Assembly (NCBI GenBank): GCA_964386405.1
Contig: CAYLRW010000031.1
Span: 1 to 18,621, forward strand
DNA: 18,621 nucleotides
Direction of reading: 5' to 3'
Origin: RZYP01 sp964386405
GTDB taxonomy: Bacteria; Bacillota; Negativicutes; Acidaminococcales; Acidaminococcaceae
In this document: positions 6,916 to 15,057 of the stretch, piece after piece
Numbering within the stretch: position 1 is the stretch's first letter
Layout of the letters: each line of letters begins with the position of its first letter
Translations under genes and position numbers: made by a program
The notes under the pieces: model-generated
Database searches by the model: none
Told to the model about the DNA's origin: nothing
What the model saw: the letters and a program-made list of their open reading frames with translations, nothing else

Positions 6916-7386
6916 TTATTTTATAACCTCGACAGTTTCCATCTTTACATCTTCAAGCGGACGATCACGGAAATCAGTTTTGGTTACGCCGATTTTGCGT
7001 ACAACATCCATACCTTCAACTACGCGGCCAAAAATAGCATGGTGACCATTAAGCCAAGGGGTTGGTGCCAAAGTAATAAAGAATTGGCTGCCGCCAGTAT
7101 TCGGTCCTGCATTAGCCATAGAAAAGTAGCCTTCGTCATCATGAGTCAAGCCTTCACCGAATTCATCAGCAATCTTGTAACCAGGACCGCCCATACCAGT
7201 TCCGGTAGGGTCGCCGCCTTGAATCATAAAACCATCGATAACGCGATGGAAGATAATACCATCATAAAATTTCTTTTCAACTAATGAGATAAAGTTTTCA
7301 GTAGTTTTTGGTGCCTTATCCTCGAACATTTCAGCCACGAATTCACCCATATTGGTTTTAAATCTTATTTGTCTGTTTTCGCTCAT
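6916..7386 (-). CDS. Cyclophilin-type peptidyl-prolyl cis-trans isomerase (156 aa)
   Basis: This enzyme catalyses cis-trans isomerisation of proline peptide bonds and helps protein folding. It has no signal peptide, so it is cytosolic. The cyclophilin core is clear: FHRVIDGFMIQGGDPTGTG (46-64) contains the catalytic Arg48 and pocket residues Phe53, Met54 and Gln56, and later come Phe102 (SQFFIT), Trp111 and His116. The compact length and short loops match bacterial PpiB-type enzymes. AAAGGAG lies about ten bases before the ATG at 7386. It is the first gene of a two-gene unit with the GIY-YIG protein. Confidence 0.95.
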   Translation of the reverse strand: MSENRQIRFKTNMGEFVAEMFEDKAPKTTENFISLVEKKFYDGIIFHRVIDGFMIQGGDPTGTGMGGPGYKIADEFGEGLTHDDEGYFSMANAGPNTGGSQFFITLAPTPWLNGHHAIFGRVVEGMDVVRKIGVTKTDFRDRPLEDVKMETVEVIK

Positions 7387-7449
7387 TTCATCTTCTCCTT
7401 TAAATATAATAAATTAGATAAAGCTAATTTTCATAAATTCTTGAATTTC

Positions 7450-7484
7450 AAAAAGGCTGCTCCATCTTAGAATGAAGCAGCCTT
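7450..7484 (-). terminator. Intrinsic terminator of the hexapeptide-repeat gene
   Basis: A 13-bp stem with one wobble (7453-7465 with 7472-7484) and a 6-base loop is followed on the minus strand by TTTTTG. It starts 8 bases after the upstream gene's stop codon. Confidence 0.9.
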
Positions 7485-7491
7485 GTGACAA

Positions 7492-8043
7492 CTAAACTAT
7501 CTTATGCCCATCGTAAATTTCTCCGCCAGCATTTGGCAGTAATTTATAGCGTTCAGTCCACAATGTTTTATATTTAACTGCTTGAGCATGGATATCAGCT
7601 AAATGTCCTTCCGGCAAAGTCTTCAGAATCTTAGCCGGTATGCCAGCCACCAAGGAATTTGGCGGTACAATAGTGCCTTTAGTAACAACCGCACCAGCTG
7701 CCACAATACTGCCGGTACCAATAACTGCTCCGTCCAGGACAGTTGAGCCCATACCAATCAGGCAATGATCTTCGACCGTGCAGGCATGCAGAATCGCTGC
7801 GTGTCCTACTGTAACATAGTCGCCAACGATACAAGCATACTTATCCGAAACATGAACAACAGTATTGTCCTGAATATTACTGTAGTTGCCGATTTCTATA
7901 CGGTTAACATCACCTCTGACGGTGCAGTTATACCAAACACTGCTGAACTCCTTCATTTTAACTGCGCCAATAATTGCAGCATCTTCAGCTGCCCAGGCCT
8001 TCTTATCAATTTCCGGTAAAATGTCATTAAAAGATTTAATCAC
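7492..8043 (-). CDS. Gamma-carbonic-anhydrase-like hexapeptide-repeat protein (183 aa)
   Basis: This is a left-handed beta-helix protein of the YrdA/PaaY/CaiE group, related to gamma-class carbonic anhydrase. Hexapeptide repeats run from about residue 25 to 135. The three metal ligands of the class are in place: His64 (TVVHVS), then His81 and His86 in GHAAILH, with the same five-residue spacing as in the archaeal enzyme Cam. Arg43 and Asp45 (RGD) and Gln58 are also kept. It lacks the acidic loop that contributes the proton shuttle in Cam, so activity on CO2 is possible but not assured. The start is GTG at 8043 with AAGGTGAG upstream. It is monocistronic with its own promoter and terminator. 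Confidence 0.9.
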   Translation of the reverse strand: MIKSFNDILPEIDKKAWAAEDAAIIGAVKMKEFSSVWYNCTVRGDVNRIEIGNYSNIQDNTVVHVSDKYACIVGDYVTVGHAAILHACTVEDHCLIGMGSTVLDGAVIGTGSIVAAGAVVTKGTIVPPNSLVAGIPAKILKTLPEGHLADIHAQAVKYKTLWTERYKLLPNAGGEIYDGHKIV

Positions 8044-8085
8044 TTTTACTCACCTTCTTTTAAATTTATCATTTCTTGCACAATT

Positions 8086-8114
8086 ATTATTAAATAATTC
8101 TACAGTTATGTCAA
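8086..8114 (-). promoter_or_regulatory. Promoter of the hexapeptide-repeat gene
   Basis: Minus strand: TTGACA at 8109-8114, a 17-base spacer, and AATAAT at 8086-8091. It is embedded in a strongly AT-rich stretch just past the end of the MFS gene. Confidence 0.75.
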
Positions 8115-8142
8115 TAAATAATAATTATTTTTCACTATATGT

Positions 8143-9390
8143 TCACCAAATTCCCTTATCTCCCTGCTGTTTGACTTTGGTGAAATAGATATGCAATCCT
8201 GTAGAAATCAATACTATGCCGGTAAATACCAAAATATATTTAGTAGCTAAAAAAGTACCCATAAATCCGCCAACCAACGGTCCCACAACACCGCCTGACT
8301 GTTGGGCTGCGGTTACGAGCCCAAAAGCTTTACCTCTAACCAACGGATCAGTTGTTCTTACGATACCTGCATTAATATTAGGTGCTGCGCCAGCAAGGAA
8401 AAGTCCGAAAACAAACTGCACCATCCCAAACTGCCAGATATCACTGACAAAAGCCTGGCATAAATTGGTCAAACCTGCGCAAACCATGACAAAAAACAAC
8501 GTTTTAGCAAAACCGACTTTTTGCCCAGTCTTACCCCAAAAAGGCGCTGCAATAATTCCTGCGATGCCAGCTAAAGAAAAAACCACACCGGAAGCTTTAA
8601 CCGCGCCGTCCATGCCACCCATCAATTCCTTAACATAGATAGTTAAAAGCGGCTGAATGATCAAAAGACAGGATTGCACTAAAAAGAACAGTCCCATGAT
8701 ATATAAAAGTTTCTTGTTATTGACTGCCATACGCAAGTCTTCCAGCACACTTCGTTTGGCTCTTTCTTTAGCAGCGCTGTCTACGATATCCTGTACATAA
8801 TAAATTACTCCGCAGGTTGCCAGTGCCAAAGCTCCTGAGGCAACATAAAAAGAGAAACGCATACCGAACCACTCACTGACGTAACCGCCAATTAAAGGCC
8901 CAATAACGCCGCCGCTAGCGACAGCAGCCTGCATCCAACCCATGCCCCAGCCTAATTTTTCAGGTGGCAGCGTAGATGAGCAAAGTGCCATAGACGCCGG
9001 GACAAAACCGCTGATAAAACCTGTCAAAGCTCTGACTGCCAGAAGCTGATAAGGTGTTTGGGCCAAAGAAGAAAGCCAATAACAGAGAGCTAAGCCAAAA
9101 CCAGCACGTATTGCCATTTTCTTTTGTCCAACTCTGTCCGCCTTAGCACCCCAATAAGGAGCCATAATTGCAGAGCCCAAAAAAGTTATCGAAAAAATTG
9201 TCCCAGCCCAAATGTTGACCGAAGAAGCATTTACTCCAAGTTCCTGCAGCAGATACAGGGGAAGGAAAGGAACCACCATCGTATAGCTGGCACAAGTCAG
9301 GAAGACCCCTGTCCATAAGACAAGCAAGTTCATTCTCCAATTAATATTTTCTCTACTGTTTACGCATTTGTCTGAACTTTTAAGGGTCAT
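8143..9390 (-). CDS. MFS transporter, MdtG-like drug exporter family (415 aa)
   Basis: This is an inner-membrane proton-coupled transporter with about 12 membrane helices. The opening WRMNLLVLWTGVFLTCASY and PFLPLY resemble E. coli MdtG closely. Motif A lies in the first cytoplasmic loop (GAKADRVGQKKMAIRA), and a degenerate copy, GKTGQKVG, lies in the second half, as expected of the 12-helix drug:H+ antiporter group. Substrates cannot be read from sequence. I chose the ATG at 9390 (MTLKSS), which has GGAG eight bases upstream. A longer in-frame start at 9462 would translate the promoter. It follows the ABC efflux unit on the same strand after 98 bases and has its own promoter, so readthrough and independent expression are both possible. 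Confidence 0.88.
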   Translation of the reverse strand: MTLKSSDKCVNSRENINWRMNLLVLWTGVFLTCASYTMVVPFLPLYLLQELGVNASSVNIWAGTIFSITFLGSAIMAPYWGAKADRVGQKKMAIRAGFGLALCYWLSSLAQTPYQLLAVRALTGFISGFVPASMALCSSTLPPEKLGWGMGWMQAAVASGGVIGPLIGGYVSEWFGMRFSFYVASGALALATCGVIYYVQDIVDSAAKERAKRSVLEDLRMAVNNKKLLYIMGLFFLVQSCLLIIQPLLTIYVKELMGGMDGAVKASGVVFSLAGIAGIIAAPFWGKTGQKVGFAKTLFFVMVCAGLTNLCQAFVSDIWQFGMVQFVFGLFLAGAAPNINAGIVRTTDPLVRGKAFGLVTAAQQSGGVVGPLVGGFMGTFLATKYILVFTGIVLISTGLHIYFTKVKQQGDKGIW

Positions 9391-9420
9391 CGTTTCATCT
9401 CCGTCAAACTGATTCTTACA

Positions 9421-9450
9421 ATTATACCACTTATTGGCCACTCTTTCCAA
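9421..9450 (-). promoter_or_regulatory. Extended -10 promoter of the MFS gene
   Basis: Minus strand: TTGGAA (9445-9450), an 18-base spacer ending in TGG, and TATAAT (9421-9426). The TGN extension compensates for the imperfect -35. Confidence 0.7.
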
Positions 9451-9488
9451 AATTGCCGTCAAAAAGAATTTTCCGACTTTTCTCTCTG

Positions 9489-10619
9489 CTACTTCGCAAA
9501 TTGCCGATAGAATATTATGGAAGATGAAACAAAAAGTGCTGTTCCCAAAACAACTAATCCCAAAATACTAGGCCAGACATAGTAAAGAGAATCACCTTTT
9601 AGCAACACATCAAAGGTAAAATCCACAAAATAGTGCATAGGGATTAACATTCCAGTCCACCGCATCCAAGGCTGCATTGCTTCTGTCGGTGTAAAAGTCC
9701 CGGACAAAAAAATCATCGGCATCAGCAGAAATATCATCATCATGATAGCTTGCGGCAAGTTTTTCGCCACCAAAGCAATTTGTATCCCCAAACTAGACAT
9801 GACAAAAATATATAACATAAGGACTGAATAGAATAGAAATATATTCCCGGCAAAGGGCAAGCCGTAAAAACCTTTCATGATGCCGACTAAGCCAACTATT
9901 GACAGTGGCACAATAAGAAAAATATTTGGAATGATCTTGGAAAGAAAAATCTCAAATGAACGCGCAGGTGTTACCATCAACTGTTCGATTGTTCCATACT
10001 CTTTTTCCCGGACAACTGCTGCTGCCGTCAGCAAAAGTGAGACCATCGTAATTTTGCTGATAAAATCAACCAATCCTGAAAACCAGGCATTAGTTCTATT
10101 CGGGTTGTATTCAATTCTGGTATCCGCATTTATGGTCGGAATGCTTTGTTTGGTAATCGTGGCAAAGCCTCTCTGCTCAATTAAATCTAAAGTGTAGTTT
10201 CCGGAAATTTGTGCTACATAAAGTACCGCAACTGTTGCAGATAAGGAGATAGTACCATCACTGATAACCTGAAATGAAGCAGGACTATCGGAACTAATTT
10301 TTCTGGCGAAATCTGGCGGTATGACAATTGCCATACTAGCTTTGCCGCTATCCAAATAATTTACCACTTCCTGGTTGGAATAGACAACGCCCAGCAAGCG
10401 AAAATATGGCTCTTGAAAACGGCTCAAGAGTTCTCGGCTGCTTGGGGTTTGCGACTGGTCATAAACCACATACGGATGATGGCTGATTTCCATGGAAAGG
10501 CCATTAGAGGCGATAAATGGTGAGACAGTAAAAGACCAGATAAGAATAAACAGGAGCATCTTATCACGCCACATCTGGATAAATTCTTTTTTAAGCAAAG
10601 CCAGCAATCTATTCCACAT
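9489..10619 (-). CDS. ABC-2 family permease, second of two (YbhR/YhhJ-like, 376 aa)
   Basis: This is a membrane subunit of a YbhGFSR-type ABC exporter. One N-terminal membrane helix (about 22-40) is followed by a large extracytoplasmic domain (about 41-185), then a cluster of about five helices to the C-terminus. The cytoplasmic elbow REKEYGTIEQLMVTPARSFE (about 203-222) is the ABC-2 signature that contacts the ATPase. The ATG at 10619 directly follows the TAA of the preceding permease gene with no gap, so the two are translated together and in equal amounts. Heterodimerisation with that permease is the likely state. It is last in the four-gene unit, and I see no terminator before the MFS gene. 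Confidence 0.9.
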   Translation of the reverse strand: MWNRLLALLKKEFIQMWRDKMLLFILIWSFTVSPFIASNGLSMEISHHPYVVYDQSQTPSSRELLSRFQEPYFRLLGVVYSNQEVVNYLDSGKASMAIVIPPDFARKISSDSPASFQVISDGTISLSATVAVLYVAQISGNYTLDLIEQRGFATITKQSIPTINADTRIEYNPNRTNAWFSGLVDFISKITMVSLLLTAAAVVREKEYGTIEQLMVTPARSFEIFLSKIIPNIFLIVPLSIVGLVGIMKGFYGLPFAGNIFLFYSVLMLYIFVMSSLGIQIALVAKNLPQAIMMMIFLLMPMIFLSGTFTPTEAMQPWMRWTGMLIPMHYFVDFTFDVLLKGDSLYYVWPSILGLVVLGTALFVSSSIIFYRQFAK

Positions 10620-11750
10620 TTAGCTAACCTTCTTTCTGAAGCAACGAATTGCCAAAAAGTATAAAACGGCCGCATAAATAAGTAAGGCAAACATATCTTG
10701 CCAAATGATTGCAAATGATGCTCCCTTCAAATAAATTCCACGTACAATATACATAAAATAAGTTGAAGGCAAAAAAATACTGATAATTTGCCCTAATGTT
10801 GATTGGCTGGTAACCGGCGACAAAAAACCAGAATAAAAAAATGATGGCAGCATGGTAGTAAGAATCGTGATAAACATCGCCGCTAATTGGGAGGAAGCTA
10901 TGATAGATACCAGCAAACCATAACCAACAGTACAAATCAGGAATAACAAAGCACTGACGGTCAGTGCTAAAAAATTTCCCGTAAACCTTACCTCAAAAAA
11001 CAAAACACTTAATAAAAAAATCAGCAAATAAGCAACAAAAGAAATAACGATATAGGGAACCGCCTTACCAATTACTACTTCCCAACTTCTAACCGGAGAA
11101 CAATATAAGTTATAGATTGTGCCAACTTCCTTTTCACGGACAACGACAAGCGCCGCCAGTAACGAGGGATAAAACATCAGAATCGTCGCAATCAACCCCG
11201 GAACAAGGAAGTTTTTGCTTTCCAAGGTTGGATTGTACCAGGAAATAGTTATAGGCTCAACACTAGGCAATGAAATATTTTGGCCATAGGTGTTTTTATA
11301 GCGTTCAATCAGCAGATTATTAGTCTGTTGATTGATTGCACCGACATAACCGCTAATAACTTCGCTGCGGGCCGGGAAAGAGCCATCGACAGAAACCCTG
11401 ACCGATACAGGTTTATTGCCAGCCAGCCTTTCTGAAAAATTTTCCGGTATCTCTATACACAGACGAATTTTCCCTTCCGCCATGAGCTCTTCTGCCTGGC
11501 CTTCCCTTTCAAGCATACCAAACAGCTTAAAATATTCAGAATTAGTAAAAGAACTGACATACTCACGACTGGCAGCAGAGCGATCACGATCATAAAAAGC
11601 AACAGGAATATTCTTGACATCCAGTGTCATACCTTCGCCCATAATGATGATAATCATCATAGGCACGACAAGCGCCAGCCCCAAGTAAAGAGGATCACGC
11701 AGAAGTTCGCGTGTCTCCTTGGCAATAATGGCCATCACTCGCTTAAACAT
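10620..11750 (-). CDS. ABC-2 family permease, first of two (YbhS-like, 376 aa)
   Basis: This is a membrane subunit with the same plan as its downstream neighbour: one N-terminal helix, an extracytoplasmic domain of roughly 150 residues, then five to six C-terminal helices. The elbow motif is REKEVGTIYNLYCSPVRSWE. The two permeases are clear paralogues with divergent periplasmic domains, as in ybhS and ybhR. I chose the ATG at 11750 (MFKRVMAIIAKE) because GGGGAGG lies six bases upstream. An ORF extension to 11771 adds only seven residues inside the ATPase gene. The start overlaps the ATPase stop by 8 bases (ATGTTTAA), which means tight coupling. Confidence 0.9.
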   Translation of the reverse strand: MFKRVMAIIAKETRELLRDPLYLGLALVVPMMIIIIMGEGMTLDVKNIPVAFYDRDRSAASREYVSSFTNSEYFKLFGMLEREGQAEELMAEGKIRLCIEIPENFSERLAGNKPVSVRVSVDGSFPARSEVISGYVGAINQQTNNLLIERYKNTYGQNISLPSVEPITISWYNPTLESKNFLVPGLIATILMFYPSLLAALVVVREKEVGTIYNLYCSPVRSWEVVIGKAVPYIVISFVAYLLIFLLSVLFFEVRFTGNFLALTVSALLFLICTVGYGLLVSIIASSQLAAMFITILTTMLPSFFYSGFLSPVTSQSTLGQIISIFLPSTYFMYIVRGIYLKGASFAIIWQDMFALLIYAAVLYFLAIRCFRKKVS

Positions 11751-13692
11751 GCCGCGCCTCCCCATTACCATTATTTATAAGATCCATAAAGGTTTCTTCC
11801 ATAGATAAGTGGCTGATTATCACAGCAGCATTTTCCAATCCTTCTTCAGCAAACATTTTTCTAAGGACGTCAGTATGTTTTTCCGGAGTCAGGGACCGTA
11901 CATGCACATCCTGCCCGTACATGGAAGCATTTGGAAAGATTTTTTTAACTATTGAATATGCTTTGCGCGGATTCACCGCAGTAATTATTAGCAATTGACC
12001 AAAAGTGTCAGTTGCCCGATGTTCAAGGTTATCAGGGCTATCTAGTGCAACAAGCCTGCCTTGATCCATCAAAATCAATCGGTCACAGCGTTCCGCTTCG
12101 TCCATGTAATGGGTTGAAACCAAAACAGTTTTCCCTAATTCACGAGCTAACTGGTAAATGATATTCCAAAAGTCACGGCGGGCAACAGGGTCAACTCCAG
12201 AAGTAGGCTCATCAAGAAAAATAACCGGCGGTTCATGCAGCACAGCACAAATAAGTGACAGTCTCTGCCTTATTCCCAAAGGCAGTTTGCCAGCAGGACG
12301 ATCAGCCAAAGCGGCCAATCCTATAGTCTCAAGAAGTTTTTCGTCGTTAACACCACCAACATTGTAAAGTCCTTTATACAAGTCTATGTTTTCTCTCACC
12401 GTCAGGTCACGATAAAGAGAGAATCTCTGTGACATATAGCCTATTCTATCCCAAACATTTTGTCGAGCTGCAGAAACATTGTAGCCTGCAGTAACTATTG
12501 TACCTGAACTTGGCGGCAGCAACCCGCACATGCTCTTGATCAATGTCGTTTTGCCGGCACCGTTAGGCCCTAAAAGGCCAAAAACCTCACCGCTGTAAAT
12601 ATTGCAGCTGATATCGCTGACCGCTTTAAAATTGCCAAATTGAATAGTCACATTTTCACAACTGACAACACTTTCTCTGGTTACCACTCCGCTGCCAACA
12701 AACGGCATTGCAGCAGAAAGTTTGTTTTTTCCTGTCAATTGAACAAACACATCATCCAGTGATGTGCTTACTTCTTCTAGTTTGCCGCAGCAAATATTTG
12801 CTGCTTTCAGATATTCCTTAGTTTGCTCGCCTGTGCTCAACAGCCGCATTTTGACGTTCTGGCCAAGTAACTGCGGATCGGCAGCCCCTGTGTATTCCTG
12901 CAGCAAAGTTAAAGCTTTGTATTGCGGCTCCACCGCTAAACTGACCATTTTACCCTCTAACAGCGTCTTCAATTCCGCAGGCGTACCTTGTTTAATAATC
13001 CTACCTTCATGCATAAGTGCCACACGATGACATCTCGATGCTTCATCCATATAGGAAGTTGTCAAGACAACCGTCACATGACGTTCTTCCACTAAATCAA
13101 TAATTATCTGCCAAAATTCCTGACGTGATCTTGGATCAACCCCAGTTGTCGGTTCATCAAGAAAAATTATGTCTGGCAAATGTACGAGTGTACAAATCAG
13201 CGATAGCTTTTGCCGCATACCACCCGAAAGGTTTTTTGCCTGCCTATCCAGAAAAGGCTCAAGTCTCGTCATATGCAGCATTTTTTTACTATTAGCAGTA
13301 AAAACATCAACCGGAATTTGCCGCAAATCCCTGAAAAAGTTAATATTTTCTTTGACTGACAAACTATCATATAGATTCAAACCGATTCCTTGCGGCATAT
13401 AACCGATAATGTCCTTTATTTCATCCGACTGGGTCGATGGGTCAAACCCAGCAACCCTTATAGATCCTTCACTGGCATCTGCGACGCCTGTCATCATTTG
13501 AATAATACTTGTTTTGCCGGCACCGTCAGGTCCTATGAAGCCAAAGATTTCCCCCGGCATAATATCAAAAGACAGATCAGAAACCGCTGTAGTTGGTGGT
13601 TTGCCCTTGTATATTTTGGAAACATTCTTTGCAAAAATAATTGGCTGTATTTTGCCATCAGTAGTTGACTCTGCTAGTTTAACTTCATCCAT
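11743..13692 (-). CDS. Tandem ABC ATPase of a YbhF/RbbA-type exporter (649 aa)
   Basis: This is a cytosolic energy subunit with two fused nucleotide-binding domains. NBD1 has Walker A GPDGAGKT (54-61), signature LSGGMRQ (155-161) and Walker B IIFLDEP (175-181), but Ser213 (TTSYMDEA) stands where the H-loop histidine belongs. NBD2 has Walker A GPNGAGKT (375-382), Walker B VIFLDEP and H-loop His528 (STHYMDEA), but a degenerate signature, LPLGIRQ (about 470-476). One composite site is therefore canonical and the other is degenerate. A small accessory region (about 250-345) links the domains, and a similar tail follows NBD2. E. coli YbhF is about 578 aa, so this one is longer. I chose the ATG at 13692 (MDEVKL) with AGAGGA six bases upstream. 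It overlaps the adaptor gene by 19 bases. Confidence 0.92.
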   Translation of the reverse strand: MDEVKLAESTTDGKIQPIIFAKNVSKIYKGKPPTTAVSDLSFDIMPGEIFGFIGPDGAGKTSIIQMMTGVADASEGSIRVAGFDPSTQSDEIKDIIGYMPQGIGLNLYDSLSVKENINFFRDLRQIPVDVFTANSKKMLHMTRLEPFLDRQAKNLSGGMRQKLSLICTLVHLPDIIFLDEPTTGVDPRSRQEFWQIIIDLVEERHVTVVLTTSYMDEASRCHRVALMHEGRIIKQGTPAELKTLLEGKMVSLAVEPQYKALTLLQEYTGAADPQLLGQNVKMRLLSTGEQTKEYLKAANICCGKLEEVSTSLDDVFVQLTGKNKLSAAMPFVGSGVVTRESVVSCENVTIQFGNFKAVSDISCNIYSGEVFGLLGPNGAGKTTLIKSMCGLLPPSSGTIVTAGYNVSAARQNVWDRIGYMSQRFSLYRDLTVRENIDLYKGLYNVGGVNDEKLLETIGLAALADRPAGKLPLGIRQRLSLICAVLHEPPVIFLDEPTSGVDPVARRDFWNIIYQLARELGKTVLVSTHYMDEAERCDRLILMDQGRLVALDSPDNLEHRATDTFGQLLIITAVNPRKAYSIVKKIFPNASMYGQDVHVRSLTPEKHTDVLRKMFAEEGLENAAVIISHLSMEETFMDLINNGNGEARHV

Positions 13693-14774
13693 GGTAAATC
13701 CTCTTTCCAACGCAGAATAACATCGCCAGGCATGCCTGGTTTAAGAAGTCCGTCAGGATTTTCCACAGCTACTTCTACCGCAAATACAAGTTTTACCCTT
13801 TCTTCCTTCGTTTCAACATTCTTAGGCGTAAATTGCGCTTGGTCAGATATTTTGCTTACTTTACCAACAAAATACTTATCACGATAAGCATCTACATTGA
13901 TATGAGCTTCACTGCCCAGATGGATTTTGCCTATCTGCTGCTCAGGGATATAGATTTTCATGTAGATGTTTTGCAGATCGATCAACACGAAAAGAGGTGA
14001 AACTGCGTTAACTACCTGACCAACCTCTACCGGTCTGGTAATAATTGTACCGTCAACAGGCGATTGAACTTGCAGTTCCTTCTGATTAGCCAACAATTCG
14101 GCCAGTTTGCCACGATACGATTCTACACTGCTTTGGCTTGCTTCAAGTTGCTTTTGCTTTATGTCCACTGCCACTATTGATGTCAGAGCTGCTGCCAGGT
14201 TAGCTTTAGCAGCTTCATGCAATTGAATAACAGCATTGACATCTGCCATGCTGCTGTCATAATCCAGTTTCTTGCTATCAAATTCCCGCGCCGAAATAGC
14301 TCCATCCTGGTATAGTTTGAGATAACGCTGGTAATTGCTTTCAGCAATCTGTTTAACAGCTTGAGCCTTTTCCAGTTGTGCCTGTACGTTTTCCACCGAA
14401 GCTTTAGCTGACAAGATTGTAGAATCAGAATTGCGTCTCGTATATTCAAGGTCATATCGTGCTTCTTCGTTTTGTAATTGCGCTGTTTTCAAATTTTCTT
14501 GAGCGCTGGCAACTTGTGCCTGTATCTGTTCAGAGTCCAATACGGCCAGTATCTGTCCTTTTTTTACTGTATTGCCTTCATCCGCCATCAATTTCAGAAT
14601 GCGGCCCTGCACTCGCGAGGATACATTTACTTCCCGTCCCTCAATTCTGCCTCCCGCTACGATAAACCCTTCAGGTACTTTGTTAGCTTGTTGTCTCCAA
14701 AAAAACCAGCCCAGACCGATAATTATGATACCTATCACTACAAATATGGCCTGCTTTGTTGTCATCTTCGGCAT
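13674..14774 (-). CDS. HlyD/YbhG-type periplasmic adaptor protein (366 aa)
   Basis: This is a membrane-anchored adaptor that links the ABC exporter in the inner membrane to the cell envelope. In diderm bacteria it works with a TolC-type channel. A single N-terminal helix (about 9-27) is followed by the first lipoyl half (VQGRILKLMADEGNTVKKGQ), a long alpha-helical coiled-coil hairpin (about 80-220), the second lipoyl half (VQSPVDGTIITRPVEVGQ) and a beta-barrel domain ending LLKPGMPGDVIL. I chose the ATG at 14774 (MPKMTTKQ), with GGGGTGG upstream. An earlier ATG at 14798 adds eight residues and lacks a good ribosome site. It is first of the four-gene unit. No outer-membrane channel gene is in the window, so a shared TolC is assumed. 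Confidence 0.92.
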   Translation of the reverse strand: MPKMTTKQAIFVVIGIIIIGLGWFFWRQQANKVPEGFIVAGGRIEGREVNVSSRVQGRILKLMADEGNTVKKGQILAVLDSEQIQAQVASAQENLKTAQLQNEEARYDLEYTRRNSDSTILSAKASVENVQAQLEKAQAVKQIAESNYQRYLKLYQDGAISAREFDSKKLDYDSSMADVNAVIQLHEAAKANLAAALTSIVAVDIKQKQLEASQSSVESYRGKLAELLANQKELQVQSPVDGTIITRPVEVGQVVNAVSPLFVLIDLQNIYMKIYIPEQQIGKIHLGSEAHINVDAYRDKYFVGKVSKISDQAQFTPKNVETKEERVKLVFAVEVAVENPDGLLKPGMPGDVILRWKEDLPWMKLN

Positions 14775-14836
14775 AATTAATCCACCCCAGACATTCAACT
14801 TATTATTCTACTGAGACAGTAACATCCAACTCATAA

Positions 14837-14867
14837 AATAATATTTTTTTAGTCAAAAAATATTATT
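14837..14867. repeat. AT-rich perfect inverted repeat upstream of the efflux unit
   Basis: Arms AATAATATTTTTT (14837-14849) and AAAAAATATTATT (14855-14867) are exact reverse complements separated by TAGTC. It lies about 65 bases before the adaptor start and overlaps a TTGACT hexamer on the minus strand that could serve as a -35. It may be an operator for a regulator encoded elsewhere, or simply a hairpin. The rest of 14775-15057 has no gene. Confidence 0.5.
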
Positions 14868-14951
14868 ATTTTTAAGGTTAGAATTCTCGTTTGCCAAAGG
14901 AAACTCCTCTATTTTCAGAATTTTTCCCTGCTATTTTAATTTGTGTTTGAA

Positions 14952-15029
14952 CAAATCAGCATACTGATCAAAAAAATAGACGAATACAATTTAATGTATT
15001 CGTCTATTTGCATATCATAAGCTGATTTG
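14952..15029. repeat. Outer inverted repeat flanking the cstA terminator
   Basis: CAAATCAGC (14952-14960) and GCTGATTTG (15021-15029) are perfect 9-base inverted copies on either side of the terminator hairpin. In RNA they could form a second, enclosing helix that stabilises the 3' end. Confidence 0.4.
14970..15009 (-). terminator. Intrinsic terminator of cstA
   Basis: A perfect 15-bp stem (14974-14988 with 14995-15009) and a 6-base loop are followed on the minus strand by a run of seven T residues. It lies 48 bases after the cstA stop codon. Confidence 0.93.
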
Positions 15030-15057
15030 CAATACATTAGCTAAAAGCTTATATTAT

